A stretch of 64,000 bases of DNA from Burhinus oedicnemus (GCA_008921705.1 VFFE01006810.1:267586-331585), one strand, 5' to 3'; positions 1 to 12,091 are shown, counted from the first letter of the stretch. Notes: generated by a model not told the origin, from the letters alone. Numbers and translations are program-made.

Positions 1-470
1 ACTCAGTCTGAGCAGTAATTCCCATTTTTAAATATGTCTTTTATACAAATAACAACATTTAGTTCAGTTTTTAAAAGCAATGTTAAGGAAAATGTTAGAC
101 TAGTGAAATATAATATAAGTAAGTCCTCAGTCCCAAGATAAACAAATAAGCAGGGTGACAGCAGGTATTGCCACTCACAGGACGCTAGGACGTTTTAGTA
201 TGTAAACATGAAGTTTAAGAGCATGTACAGCTTCTCAATGATTCCTATTAACTCATTTCTAAAAATGACTTATATAATGAGAATAAATAAATAATCCTTC
301 ATGGGAAAAAACCCAAACCTTTTGAAAAGAAACCAATCTATGACCAAAGTGGTTTAATTCAAACTATTGACCATTGTTTCATTTAGTTTTTTTTTTTCCT
401 AAAAGCCTAGTGCCACAGTCAACAAGTTCCTAGGCAGTGACATTATCCATGGTCACAATTTGGTTGATAA

Positions 471-1416
471 TCACAGATCCATACAATGGTCTATGTTGGA
501 AGAGACCTAGTTCCAACCCCCCTGCCATGGGAGGGGACATCTTCCACTAGACCGTATTGCTCAAAGCCCCATCCAACCTGGCCTTGAACACTTCCAAGGG
601 TGGGGCATCCACAGCTTCTCTCGACAACCTGTTCCAGTGCCTCACCACCCTCAGAGTTAAAAATTTCTTCCTGAGATCTAATCTAAATCTATCCTCTTCC
701 TCTATTCCTCATCGTATCACTACATGTCCTTGTAAAAAGTCCCTCTCCAGATTTCTTGTAGGCCCCTTTTGATACTGGAAGGCTGTTATAAGGTGTCCCC
801 AGAGCTTTCTCTTCTCCAGGCTGAACAACCCCAACTCTCTCAGCCTGTCTTCATAGCAGAGGTGCTCCAGCCCTCTGATCATCTTCGTGGGCCTCCTCTG
901 GACCCACTCGAACAGGTCCATGTCCTTCTTGTGCTGAGGACTCCAAAGCTGGATGCAGTATTCCAGGTGGGGTCTCACCAAGGCAGAGTAGAGGGGCAGA
1001 ATCACCTCCCTTGACCTGCTGGTCATGCTTCTTTTGATGCAGCCCAGGATACAGTTGGCCTTCTGTGCTGCAAGCGCACATTGTCAGCTCATATTGAGCT
1101 TCTCATCAACCAAAACCCCCAAGTCCTTCTCCTCAAGGCTGCTCTCAATCCATTCTCTGCCCAGCCTGTATTTGTACTTGGGATTGCCACAACCCAAGAG
1201 CAGGGCCTTGCACTTGACCTGGTTGAACTTCATGAGGTTGGCATGGACCCATCTGTCAAGCCTGTCTAGGTCCCTCTGCATGGTGTCCCTTCCCTCTGGT
1301 GTGTTGACTGCACCACACAGCTTGGTGGTGTTGGCAAACTTGCTGAGGGTGCATTTGATCTCACTGTCCATGTCATCAACAAAGATGTTGAACAGCACCG
1401 GTCCCAGTCCATCTTT
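471..1416 (-). mobile_element. CR1 LINE retrotransposon, 5'-truncated, degenerate
   Basis: This is a non-LTR retrotransposon copy lying on the minus strand. Its 3' end is near 471-515, where the plus strand carries the CR1 tail signature (a diverged 'agatccatacaatgg' followed by 'ttggaagagacct' and 'agttccaacccccctgcc'). Reading the minus strand from 1398 downward gives the RT palm fragment '[15 protein letters not shown]', then '[17 protein letters not shown]' and '[13 protein letters not shown]'. After a frame change at about 1026-709 comes the thumb/C-terminal part, with '[16 protein letters not shown]' and '[19 protein letters not shown]'. The copy stops abruptly near 1416 within the RT, so the endonuclease and the first half of the RT are missing, as is usual for 5'-truncated LINE insertions. 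The catalytic FADDTK box reads FANTTK (1321-1338), so it could not encode an active RT. No target-site duplication could be identified confidently, and both edges are good to about 10 bp. Confidence 0.95.
709..1398 (-). pseudogene. CR1 ORF2 (RT) fragment, broken
   Basis: This is the coding relic inside the CR1 at 471-1416. Two frames are needed to read it: 1398-1084 (palm motif region to connection) and 1026-709 (thumb and C-terminal segment). The gap between them needs at least one frameshift. Intact CR1 ORF2 protein is an endonuclease plus RT of roughly 900-1000 residues; only about 210 residues survive here. The two catalytic aspartates of the YADD/FADD box are replaced by Asn and Thr, so the fragment is dead on sequence grounds alone. 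Short open frames on the opposite strand across this interval are shadows. Confidence 0.9.
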
Positions 1417-1560
1417 TCAACAAATAACTCAATGTCTTCTGATTTTAGTACAGCTTTGCAACAGAGATGGAAACTCTCATCTTGACATTAGGCTTCAGGA
1501 AATAAATGCCTTAACTTACTGAAACAGTGCATACATGCTCCTGTCCCTGCATGATCCTAA

Positions 1561-1760
1561 ACCTTCTTGCCAGTTCTTCATGTCCCTTTCCCAGGTCCTG
1601 CCTCCTCCATTACTGCCCTATTCTATTCTTCTTGCTCATTTGTGTTTGCTTTTTTCCCCTCTTTCTCTCTCTCTCCCTACTCATTGCTTCTTTCTCCTCA
1701 TCTATCTCTGTTTCCAACACTATTTTCAAGTCATGGAAGAGACATTCCTCTCTCTCTTTC
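1561..1760. repeat. Polypyrimidine-rich tract (C/T on plus strand)
   Basis: The plus strand is strongly C/T-biased, with runs of ctctct and ttcctc, especially at 1640-1755. This suppresses stop codons and explains the overlapping open frames here, the longest running 1567-2013. Their products are Ser/Leu/Phe-rich with no recognisable domain. I do not annotate a gene. Confidence 0.6.
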
Positions 1761-1771
1761 ACATGACCTAA

Positions 1772-4300
1772 ACACCAGTATGGGAGAAATGAAGTACAAG
1801 AAAAATAGTCTCTCTAATCAGTTTTTGTGCGTGGCAACAGAATACCCCAGAGTAGTAACTGCAGAGAAAATCTCACGGAGTCTTCAAGTCCCAAGCAGAG
1901 GCCATCACTGGTACATGCACCACCAGCCATCATGGAAGAGTTCTGAGGAGCAAGAACATGTTCATTTTGTAGCCAGAGTGTCTAGAGATTTTAGCTGGCA
2001 GATTTTAACATAACCCTATCAAGCACATGAAAACTAAAATGTGTGTCTCATCTAAATTTAGGCAACCTTTTATAAGAACAGCAAAAGGACACACCTGAAA
2101 AAAAAAATTCCACAAAAATTCGGGTACTACATGTGTAGACTACTACAAGTGTAGACAGAATGTTCTCACCAAAGTGGTTGCAAAAAATGTTGAAACATGA
2201 TATACTGTAATTTAACTTTAGCTGATTCTCAGAAATAACTGGAACATTTTAGCTAAAAGTGTCTCAACATTTTTTATTTTTTGTTTAGATCTGCTTTAGA
2301 AAGACACTTAGAATCAAAAATTTCAGTCACAGTTGGCAAAACTGTCAAATTGATAAGTAACTGAAAGAAGATCTTACAATGAAAAATCAGTATGGAATCT
2401 CAGTTGCTGCCATCTCTGCTTGCATTGCCTGTAATCTTAATTACTTCTTAGAATCAGCATTTGGATCTCACTCTGTCTCTGAGGTTACCTTCCCACCGTT
2501 TAACTCCAATGCCTCAGCATATATGACCTATTTGTCAGAAGGAGTAGAAATGAATGATCAAAGAAATAATTCAAAACATATCAAATAAAATTGCTATAAA
2601 AGTTTGGAGTTGTTTTGCTTTATCTTATGCACATACTGGACTGTCTCACAAAACACCTATACCCTTACTAAGAGGTTACCTTATGTAAAGACCCACAGTT
2701 ACCATGACTTTTAAAAGACTGGTCACAAATTTCTTTACCTCAACAAGGATTCATCCCCTGGCGTAATGAGGTCTCAGTAACAAGACTCCAGGCTTGCATG
2801 ACAAACACCACCAGTGGTAAGACAGCAGCAGTCTACTGCTTTAAAGATAGGCTTTTACTCTCGTCTCTCCAGGGAGAACTGGAAAATGTGACCACCAGAG
2901 AAGCAATCATACCTGGGGGCATGGGGTGGGAGGGCACAAGTGTAGGGATAGTAAGTAAGTAATAGTAAGAACAGCAAAAAAAGGTGAATTTATAGATCAA
3001 TTAAGGGAAAATACCCAACCAAATGATAGTCCTGTCAAATATGCCTGTTACTAAATATTATGATTTTAATGAAGCTTTAGATGAAAATAAGAAAGGAGAA
3101 CAGGCAACATCTTCAACATTTCAGCTTCAGCACCAAAGTAGGGAATCAGCAACAGATTGAAGAAATGAGTGGAATGTCTTTTATTCTCTATTTATTGTGA
3201 TACCCACCCGAAAAATTTTATATGAGAAAGGATTATGGACAAAGAAGACCTATCCAAACAGATCATATGATTGGTTGTACTAGACAGACTCATTTATCTC
3301 CATTGAAGGAGGACAAGACCTTTATAATTCACTTGTGGCTTCATTGCTTGTGAATTATGAGTCTTGCCCCCTTACTAGTGGGCTCCAATCTGTTATCCCA
3401 GTAGACTGCTGTTGCTGTTATGCAACTTTTTTTTTGCTTTATTGATATGTGCCAGAAGATCTCTGTTCTTTCTTATCTGTACCTCACAAACACAAGCAAA
3501 TGTGCTTTCCTCTGACATAAAACAAGAATAGATGGTAATATAAGGTATATCCAGCTGAAGTCCTTTGAGTATCCTCTGTATCTCTTTATATCCTTTAGAA
3601 TTCAAGTACTAAATCATTTCTTAGAGCTGTAAAATCTCTCAATCGTAAGAAAAAAATAATCTATGAAAAAATACAAAACCTTGTATTAGTGAGTATACAA
3701 TCAACAGATTTATTATATCTGCTGATGAGTGTTAGTATGTATTCAGAAATAATCCAACAAAAATAAATATACAAATATTTATTGACAAGAAGGTATTAAT
3801 ATGTGTGCCAGAAAACTGTGAGGCGTGCAGAAGCAGAGGGCTACTTTACTGCCTTTATGCTATGGTTACCAGTATCACCTAGTGCATGAGATTATCATTC
3901 CCAACAGGAGACAGGTACTCAGACCTGGACTCTGTTGAAAAGTCTGGAAGTCATTAGCAGATTATGAAATACACATGGTTAATCCTGATTTACCAAAGTT
4001 GTTATTAAAAATAGTAACTGGGCTGCTACATTTAAACTTTAAAGTTTTCAGTTGTGTTTTTGAATTTCATGTCTGTTTGGTGACATTAAATCTGCCAGTG
4101 GAACTGCTGTAGAATTTTAAAAAGGTCCCACAACCATAATCCAGTATTTGTAATGTTCAGTTCATAATAGTATCTAGTCTTACACACTGCAAGAAGGCAG
4201 TGATAAGAACCATAATTATCTATTTTATGCTTGCAAATTAATGCTTTTTTTCAATAAACATTTATAAAGCCAGTCACTGCACAATCTGTTTAGAAGAAAT
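1772..4300. other. Non-coding, no recognised element
   Basis: This is AT-rich single-copy-looking DNA. The open frames here (for example 2379-2588 plus and 3393-3605 minus) are short and lack recognisable domains. A small (gtaa)n-like run at about 2948-2965 is the only simple repeat seen. Confidence 0.5.
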
Positions 4301-4309
4301 GTGTCTTAC

Positions 4310-4535
4310 CCATTTGAAGCAGCAACGGACATTTTGGTTAGGCTAAATTTAGTTGCATGAGGTGAAGTTTGAACTAAGCATAGTCTGGGATACATAACAT
4401 GTTCATTATATTTCTCCTGTTGAGGTGAATGTTGTATAACATCAATTAATGTCTTCCCTTGCTTCTGTTCTCCCCTGTCTATCCAGACCCCTTTGCCGAA
4501 AGTATCATTTATTCTAGTTAGCTCTACCTGCCCAC
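4310..4535 (-). other. Candidate internal coding exon (unidentified)
   Basis: Seen on the minus strand: a pyrimidine-rich acceptor 'ttatttcttgcag' ends at 4536, and a donor 'ATGG|gtaaga' begins at 4309. The 226-nt interval between them is open in one frame for 74 whole codons (entry phase 1, exit phase 2). It begins 'QVELTRINDTFGKGVWIDRG' and contains 'LIDVIQHSPQQEKYNEHV' and 'TKFSLTKMSVAASNG'. The frame closes with TAA directly in the donor sequence, as expected if it is an exon rather than a longer ORF. The residue mix is balanced rather than low-complexity. I do not recognise the family. It could equally be a chance open stretch between decoy sites or a non-coding RNA exon. No partner exon is obvious within 10 kb, so if real it belongs to a gene with long introns transcribed right to left. 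Confidence 0.3.
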
Positions 4536-4710
4536 CTGCAAGAAATAATTGAATCCACGGGGTGGAAGGCAATAAAAACTTGCCTGAAAACATGAAGTAA
4601 AAACAGAATGCAAAAACAGGTTATTTAAAAAAAGAAAGAACATGTGAAAAACAGGGATTTCCTTTTGCATATTATTGTTGGAAGAGTTAGGTTCATGGCA
4701 GATACCTGGG

Positions 4711-4740
4711 CCATGCAACTTCATGCAACTTCATCCAACT
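4711..4740. repeat. Short tandem repeat, 10-bp unit x3
   Basis: Three consecutive decamers read ccatgcaact, tcatgcaact and tcatccaact, differing at one or two positions. It is a minimal tandem duplication with no assigned role. Confidence 0.75.
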
Positions 4741-4989
4741 ATTGTTTCAGACATATCATTTTTTTTTTCAATTTTAGCTGAGTTATTTTAAAGTATGGAG
4801 TTGTTCGGCTCAGAGATAAGCTAAAAAAAGAAGTACCATTTAGTTTCCTTTCCATGACAGAATTGTTTCCTATAATGCATTGTTTAGTATTAGAAAAGAA
4901 AAAAAAAATCTAAAGTAGATGTGATGTTTTAACAACTAAGATAAGGGAAAGCACCTTTGAAACTAGTTAATCCTTTCTGGTTAGTGAGG

Positions 4990-5009
4990 TCCTCTGACAT
5001 GTCAGAGGA
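4990..5009. repeat. Perfect 20-bp palindrome
   Basis: TCCTCTGACATGTCAGAGGA equals its own reverse complement, with arms of 10 bp and no spacer. It ends exactly where flanking symmetry fails. It could extrude as a short hairpin or bind a symmetric dimer, but no factor is assigned. Confidence 0.85.
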
Positions 5010-6262
5010 TATAGTTGAGCATGGCTTGTTCAGTTTTTTTGCTCATCACTTAATAACAGCTCAGGGCAAAATGCCTTGAAAATAATGTTACATCTGTAAA
5101 ATTGAGGAATTGAACACTAAGCTAGTAAAAGAGAAAGAGAAAGAAAGGAAAAGTGCAGACTCCCAGCTCTTAATATTACATTGGACAGGGGCAGTAAATA
5201 ATTGACAGTTGTCATCTAGCAGTTTCTTGGTTATTCATGGGCTTAGAGTTAGTCCTTTATATCAGTGCCATCTAATCTTGTTACATCACTTGCACTCCTC
5301 AACTCAAACATTAATATGTCTGTTAGTGACATGTGATACACACTGGCTTTTCAGAGATATCACAGACTGCTGATCTGCACCAGTCAAGAGCAATGTAATT
5401 GACACTGGCAGACAGAAATATTACTGCCAGACTGAACAGTGTAAATAATAAAAAAAAATTCCTTCAACACTGCACAGAGAAGTCTCCATAATTAGAGAGA
5501 GATCTCTTCAATCACACCCACTGAGCATCACTCCTGAATTAGAAAAGCAATAGACTAAATGGAAGGGTTCAATTCAATCATACTGAGCACCTGCACTCTT
5601 TTGATTATATATCATATAGCTACGGAGCAGGTGTGTGGGTTACAGTGGAGAGAAAGGGAAGATTACAAGTAAGTAGTTCAGATTTTGCTTTAAACACCTA
5701 TAGAGAAGGCCCAGCAATTTAGCCAAAGATACAGATATTTAGTAATACAGCAAGACTAAAACCACTTAAATTGCTGTTTCTAGTTGCATGCCAATAATAC
5801 GAAGATTTAGTGAATGGTCTGTGAAACTCATGAAGGGTGAGAGCTGGAAATAAGAGTGGGATTAAAACAAAATGGCTACCTTGTGTCAGAGAAGTTTGCG
5901 GAAAACTTAACTAACAAATGAGAAATAATTGAAAGTTATAGTCAATTTAATGTTCATACATCATCTGCATCTTCGTACCACTAGTGCAACTACTTATGCA
6001 TCACTGTGTAGAAAGCCTTAACCCAAACTCTGACCAAGAAGTTGTGTCAGGTTTGCTCCTAACTCAAGACAGTGCTAGTTTACATTGCTATGAAAAAGGG
6101 GCAGGAATGTAAAAAAGAGAGAGACGCTGATTCATTCGTCACTGGTGAGGAAAAGCAGATACTAGACGTCTGAGAGAACCCATCTCACCTCAGTGAGACA
6201 ATCAGACCAATCTGTCTCTCGGGTGAAGAAAGATCATAGTTGGAGAGAATAAGTTAAAGATT
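5010..6262. other. Non-coding, no recognised element
   Basis: No gene or repeat family is recognised. A short GA-rich run lies at about 5130-5152. The rest is ordinary AT-rich sequence up to the 3' tail of the next CR1. Confidence 0.5.
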
Positions 6263-8390
6263 ATAGAATCAGAAAATCATAGAATCAGCTGGGTTGGAAA
6301 AGACCTTTAAGATCATTGAGTCCAACCATCAACCTAACACTGCCAAAACCACCACTAAACCATGTCCCTAAGCACCACATCTACCCGTCTTTTAAATACC
6401 TCCAGGGATGGTGACTCAACCACTTCCCTGGGAAGCCTGTTCCAATGCTTGACAACACTTTCAGGGAAGAAATTTTTCCTAATATCTGATCTAAACCTCC
6501 CCTGGCACATCTTGAGGCCATTTTCTCTCATCCTGTCACTTGTTACTTGGGAGAAGAGACCAGCCCCCACCTTGCTACAACCTCCTTTCAGGTAGTTGTA
6601 GAGAGTGATAAGGTCTCCCCTCAGCCTCCTTTTCTCCAGACTAAACAAGCCCAGTTCACTCAGCAGCTCCTCATAAGACCTGTTCTCTAGACCCCTCACC
6701 AGCTTCATTGCCCTTCTCTGGACACGCTCCAGCACCTCAATGTCTTTCTTGTAGTGAGGGGCCCAAAACTGAACACAGTATTCAAGGTGGCACCTCATCA
6801 GTGCCAAGTACACCAGGACAATCACGTCCCTATTCCTGCTCACCACACTAATCCTGATACAAGCCAGGATGCTATTGGCTGCTGGCTCATATTCAGGTGG
6901 CTGCCAACCAACACCCCCAGGTCCGTTTCTGCCAGGCAGTTTTCCAGCCACTCTTCCTCAAGCCAGTGGCATTGCATGGGGTTGTTGTGACCCAAGTGAA
7001 GGACCCAGCACTTGGCCTTATTGAACCTCATACCATTGGCCTCAGCCCATCAATCCAGCCTGTGCAGATCCCTCTGTAGGGCCATCCTACCCTCAAGCAG
7101 GTCAACACTCCCACCTAACTTGTCATCTGCAAACTTACTGAGGGCGCACTCAATCCCCTCGTCCAGGTCATTGATAAAGATACTAAACAGAACTGGCCCC
7201 AATACCGAGCCCTGGGGAACACCACTTGTGACTGGCCGCCAACTGGATTTAACTCCATTCACCACCCCTCTTTGGGCCCAGCCATCCAGCCAGTTTTTGA
7301 CCCAGCGAAGAGTATACCCATCCAAGCCATGAGCAGCCACTTTCTCCAGGTGAATGCTGTGGGAACCTGTGTCAAAGGCTTTACTAAAGTCCAGCTAAAC
7401 AGCATCCACAGCCTTTCCCTCATCCACCAAGCCGGTCATCTTGTCATAGAAGGGTATCAGGTTAGTCAAGCAGGACCTGTTTTTCATGAACCCATGCTGA
7501 CTGGGCCTGATCACCTAGTTGTCCTGCATGTGCCACATAAAAGCACTCAAGATGATCTGCTCCATGACCTTCCATGGCACTGAGGTCAGACTAAGAGGAC
7601 TGTAGTTTCCTGGATCCTCCTTCTGGCCCTTCTTGTGGATGGGCGTCACGTTTGCTAACCTCCAGTCAACCAGGACCTACCCAGCTAGCCAGGACTGCTG
7701 ATAAATGGTGGGAAGTGGCATGGTGAGCACTTTGCCAGCTCCCTCAGTACCCTGGGTGGATCCCACCTGGTTCCCATAGGCTTTTGTGTGTCTAAGAGGA
7801 GTAGTAGGTCACTCACTGTTTCCCCTTGGATTATTGGAGCTTCATTCCGCTCCCTGCCTCTGTCTTCTAGCTCAGGGGGCCGGGTACTCAGGGAATAACT
7901 GGTCTTACTGTTAAAGACTAAGACAAAGAAGGCATTAAGTACCTCAGCCTTTTCCTCATCCTTGGTCACTATGTTTCCACCCCTGTCTGCTAAAGGATGG
8001 AGATTCTTCTTAGTCCTCTTTTTATTGCTAGTGTAGGAAACTTTTTTTATTGTCCTTAACATCAGAAGCCAGGTTAAGTTTGAGCTGGGCTTTGGCCCTT
8101 CTGATTTTCTCCCTACATAACCTCACAGCATCTTTGTAGTCCTCACGAGTGGCCTGCCCCTTCTTCCAAAGGCCATAAATTTTCCTTTTTTCCCTGACTT
8201 GCAACCATACCTCTCTATTCAGCCATGCTGGTCTTTTTCCCTGGCGGCTTGTTTTTCAGCACATGGGAACAGCCTGCTCCTGTGCCTTTAAGACTTCCTT
8301 CTTGAAAACGTCCAGCTTTCCTGGACTCCTTTGCCCTTCAGCACTGCTTCAAAAGGGACTCTGTCAAGCAGGCTCCTGAAAAGACCAAAG
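6263..8390 (-). mobile_element. CR1 LINE retrotransposon, long 5'-truncated copy
   Basis: This is a minus-strand CR1 of about 2.1 kb. Its 3' end is marked on the plus strand at 6263-6330 by 'agaatcagaaaatcataga' and 'gggttggaaaagaccttta', the complement of the CR1 ATTCTATGA-type tail. Reading the minus strand from high to low coordinates gives the linker before the RT (about 8240-8060, with 'RPAWLNREVWLQVREKRKIY' and 'GLWKKGQATREDYKDAVRL'), 'GGNIVTKDEEKAEVLNAFF' (about 7990), RT motifs including '[20 protein letters not shown]' (about 7230-7170) and FADDK (7119-7133), then the thumb and C-terminal region (6820-6355, with '[20 protein letters not shown]' and '[20 protein letters not shown]'). 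The endonuclease is absent. Similarity fades around 8390, which I take as the 5' truncation. It is a different copy, and probably a different subfamily, from the one at 471-1416, since the 3' UTR sequences differ. Confidence 0.96.
6355..8240 (-). pseudogene. CR1 ORF2 (RT) pseudogene
   Basis: This is the degenerate coding part of the CR1 at 6263-8390. At least four pieces are readable: about 8240-8040 (linker), 8062-7685 (pre-RT region), 7440-7050 (RT core) and 6951-6355 (thumb to C-terminus). The lesions are visible directly. The RT motif A region reads [14 protein letters not shown], with TAG at 7397-7395 where the family has Tyr. The FADD box lacks the usual following Thr codon (FADDKLGG, 7119-7133). 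A junction near 6880 has lost about two dozen bases compared with the other CR1 in this window. The FADD aspartates are preserved, but the stop alone abolishes full-length protein. The frame shared across the deletion near 6880 joins 3' and upstream segments artificially. Confidence 0.92.
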
Positions 8391-11300
8391 TCCAAGACAA
8401 GACCAAAGATGAGAAAGTGCAATGGATTGTGAGGGCACAGAAAAAAATGGAGAAAAGGAAATGGAAGGTGGAAGAGAATTAAAGCAACGTGCTAGGAAAG
8501 GAAATAGCATATTCTGTCTCTCCTAGATTGCTCAGGACTGAGGAAGTATTTCTGTTCCAATGATTTCCACCTCTACTACAGAAACCAAACCACGATTTTC
8601 CCTTGACTTTAGGCAGTGAAATTTCCTCTTCTGTCTCTCAGCTGGGATTGACTAAATACTACCCTCAGAATCCCTCATTCAGAAAACAGTAGCACCTAAA
8701 AATGTCCTTATTTACATCAAATTCAATACAATTGTGAGTTACAATATTCTACTACGTGTTACTAATACCCAAGGTCAGTAAATAGACAGACACAGTTCAG
8801 TGGCAGGCTGAGCAGGTACAGCTGTATAACATGGTGGAAAGAGCTCTATGTTTCTGATGCAACAGGGAAAATGCGGGAAAGAAACCTGACACTATGCCCT
8901 AGATTTGTCTTACTATAAATAAACTTGACACACTGCCAACTGTAGTACGCAAATGCTTGTGTACAAAGATTAATTACCTTGTTTTATAATAATCGGTAGC
9001 TCTTACATATCAGTTTTGAAGCCAGGACATGAAGATTTAACAAAAACAGTAAGACTGAATCTCTGTATCATTTTAGGAAAGTGTTCCTTTAATATCCTTC
9101 TGTGTTTACATGGCCTTTCCCCTATTTCATTTTTCTTTGATTAAATAACAGTTTGCAGCTGCAAAAGGTTTTTTAAATTATTTTTTATTTCTTCTGAATT
9201 ATAGCAACTACTCACGCCCTAAATCTAATTTTAAGGCTCTGGAGCTTCTTGTGTGATGGTATGCTGTACTGATACAGTCCATGATAACACCATGTAATCA
9301 ATGCCATGCTACCTATATCCTATGAGCTGTAAAGACATCTCGAGTGTAAAGCAATTATGCTAAAAGCATTTACCATATTAAAATAAACATTGGAATTCAT
9401 GTTTAATCCCCAAAACCCAGGAGATTCTGAATTTACATTCCCTTATTACCCATAATCATTGCCTATATTACTAAAAGTTGGCTACATTTCTCTTTTCCCC
9501 AAAATGAACATTACTGGTTTGGGTTTTGCTGCCTCTATATAGCTACTACTTGACACAAAAATCATGAAAACTTTCTAAGATCCACCTTTAGACAAAGTGA
9601 CATAGTAAACAAAGTCTGATAGCCTTCAGTTTCCAATTACGTCCTGAGGTAAACACAAATTTAGGTTTGTGCTATTCTATGAAGACTGGAAGGACATAAA
9701 CATGAAGTGCTTTTCTTTTGTTCCATAACCAGCAAAACCTGAATACAATAGAGTGGTGTGCATAAGTGCAAATCCTTCAAATATCAACTAAATTCCTGTC
9801 AGTGGCAGGTTTTTTCATATTTTAGGGCACACAGTAACACGTTTTGGGGTGTCTCTTTCCTCGTTTGCGGTAACCGTATTAGCAATCTGTGAACAGCAAT
9901 ATCACAAAGCAGGGATGGTTCTGGCATCATATATTTTTCCTTCAGTCGTGATAATTCTGGGTCTCTTCCTCCAAGACTCTGCTTTTCCTAAGTGTTTCCT
10001 CATCATGGGTCTCTTCAAGAGGAAACTCCACAGACTAAATGGACACAGTATAAGCATGGCTTGCAACAGGTACTGTTTAATAGCTTGTGTTCTTCATGTT
10101 TGTCCTCCTGGATTAATTCTGTAGGTCTTAAACAAAAATAATTATCTTTTAGAAGACTTTCTTCGTATTAATAGTCCTTTTGTTGACACCACTGATAGTG
10201 ATAGGTGAATGCAACATCTTTAAAAAAAACCACAAAAACAAAAACCAAGCATAAAAATGTGATGTTTGCTGCTTAATTTTAAAGGTATTTAGAATAATTG
10301 CCAGACAATTAAATGGTAGTCATCCTATCCCATCTTATTGTATTCTTATGCCTGACAGACGTCATTTATACGATATTAATATTGCAGATTTGACATGCGT
10401 TTTGCATATTGGCATATAACCCTTACATTTCATTAGTGTGTTTAAATAACTAAATAAACACAAAACTGCAAACCAAAAATCCAAAACCCAAAGGTGACAA
10501 TTCTTTACATAGTTATTCCAGACATCAGAAGTCAGTTGGGATTTAGATTCATAGGGGCAGAAAGGGGCTGAGGGAGGTAGTAGTCCTTTCATATCTACAC
10601 TCCAGTGTAGTGTCAGGTGAGGTGTCTATGGGTAACAGAGGTCCTCATGCCTCCCCAGTGGGAGTTGCATTCAACAGACACTTTTAAATTGTTCGTTGCA
10701 GTTCAGGGAGATATTGTTGTTTCCTAGGTATAAATTCAGGAATGTTTCAGGGACCAGAAAGTGGCCACTATGTTGTTAAAGTGAATCCTTTATATGTTTT
10801 ACCATCATCTGCTTAAGAATATCACCACAAAGCTGAGACTTGCCGTTTCAATAAAGATGAATGCCACTCTTTAGTGCATGTTTCAAAATAAATGGATTAT
10901 ATTAACTGATGTACAATTCCCCTCTCTCTCTGATTACTTTTAATTTGTACATTCATAAAGCCATGGATTACTAATAACAGCTATCAATCATTTTCCCTGA
11001 AAGAGTTTGACACTAAGTACTAGGGATCACAGCGAGTTATAATGAAAACGCTGCTTGGAGATAGCATACAAACACAATTGCATTTCCCCCTCAAGGATTT
11101 AATAAAGAATACTACCAGCTTACACACTATCTCATTTCCCCAAAATGGAGTGAAACAGCCTTTCAGCACAGACAGAAGAGCCCACTGGTGCTCCCTGATG
11201 AATTCCTGCAAGCTGTATGCACCATTGCCTTCCATCAGTCCGCTTGTGCCCATATGCTTGCCTGGCATCCCATGTCACACATAATGAAGGAAAATAATTC

Positions 11301-12090
11301 TAAGGACCAATATATACCTTGTTTCAATTCCAACAAAAAGGCCACTGATGTTTTTATATTATTAATTACAATATATTTGAAAGAAAATAAAGTTGGATAC
11401 TATGATTGTGCCAACAAACTCAGTCCAAAGGGAAAGGTCTCTGTGGGATCTGCAGGATCAAGACATACCAGGCTACAGGTAGACAACTTTGGGTGATCTC
11501 CCACCAAAATCCTTTCAATGACAGGCCTGTAAGGGCAGCATGAAATTTGTGACCAAAGAAAATTGCACAGGAGAACGTAAAGCAGCTCTGAGCATCTGCC
11601 ACAGGAGCATTATGAAAATCCAGACACCTGGAACAGCAGCAGTCACATTCACACTACATTTTTTAGAGCTGAATTGTGTTAAAATTGCTTGTTGTTTCCT
11701 TTCTTTTACTGTTTTTTCCTTCCCTTAGTGACCCTGCAAAGATCACAGCTGTCGTTACCTCTTCAAGCGTGTAGATTCTACTAAAAAGCAAAACCTAAAT
11801 AAAGCACCATATGAATCTGAAGTGCAAAATCATATCCTAGACTTCAGAGGAGGCACTCAGTTAAGTTCTCTTTCTCCAGGAACAAGTCTGGGACATTTTT
11901 ATTATCATAGCCATATTTTCTTCCATAGACTGAAAGGAAAGACAGACAGACAGGACAGATTCTTCCTCTTCTCCCTATATACTCCCTTCAGCAACCTAGC
12001 CCGGACTGAATGTGAAATAGGATACCCCTCCTTAAGGAAAACACCAGAAAAGCAGCAGTAGAGTACGATGTCTCAGTTTCTTACCTCACT
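8391..12090. other. Non-coding, no recognised element
   Basis: About 3.7 kb of AT-rich DNA with only short chance open frames (for example 9849-10124 plus, 10362-10592 minus, and overlapping frames at 11020-11500). A pyrimidine-rich run ending in AG at about 11728, followed by AATAAA at about 11797, superficially resembles a terminal exon, but I see no coding content or partner. Confidence 0.5.
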
Positions 12091-12091
12091 C

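Noticed and set aside
1567..2013. 148-codon open frame on the plus strand
   Set aside because: Its first half lies in a polypyrimidine tract that lacks stop codons, the product is Ser/Leu/Phe-rich, and no motif or splice context supports it.
11729..11800. Terminal-exon-like signal (pyrimidine tract, AG, then AATAAA)
   Set aside because: It begins with a stop in one frame, has no partner exon, and AATAAA is frequent in AT-rich DNA.
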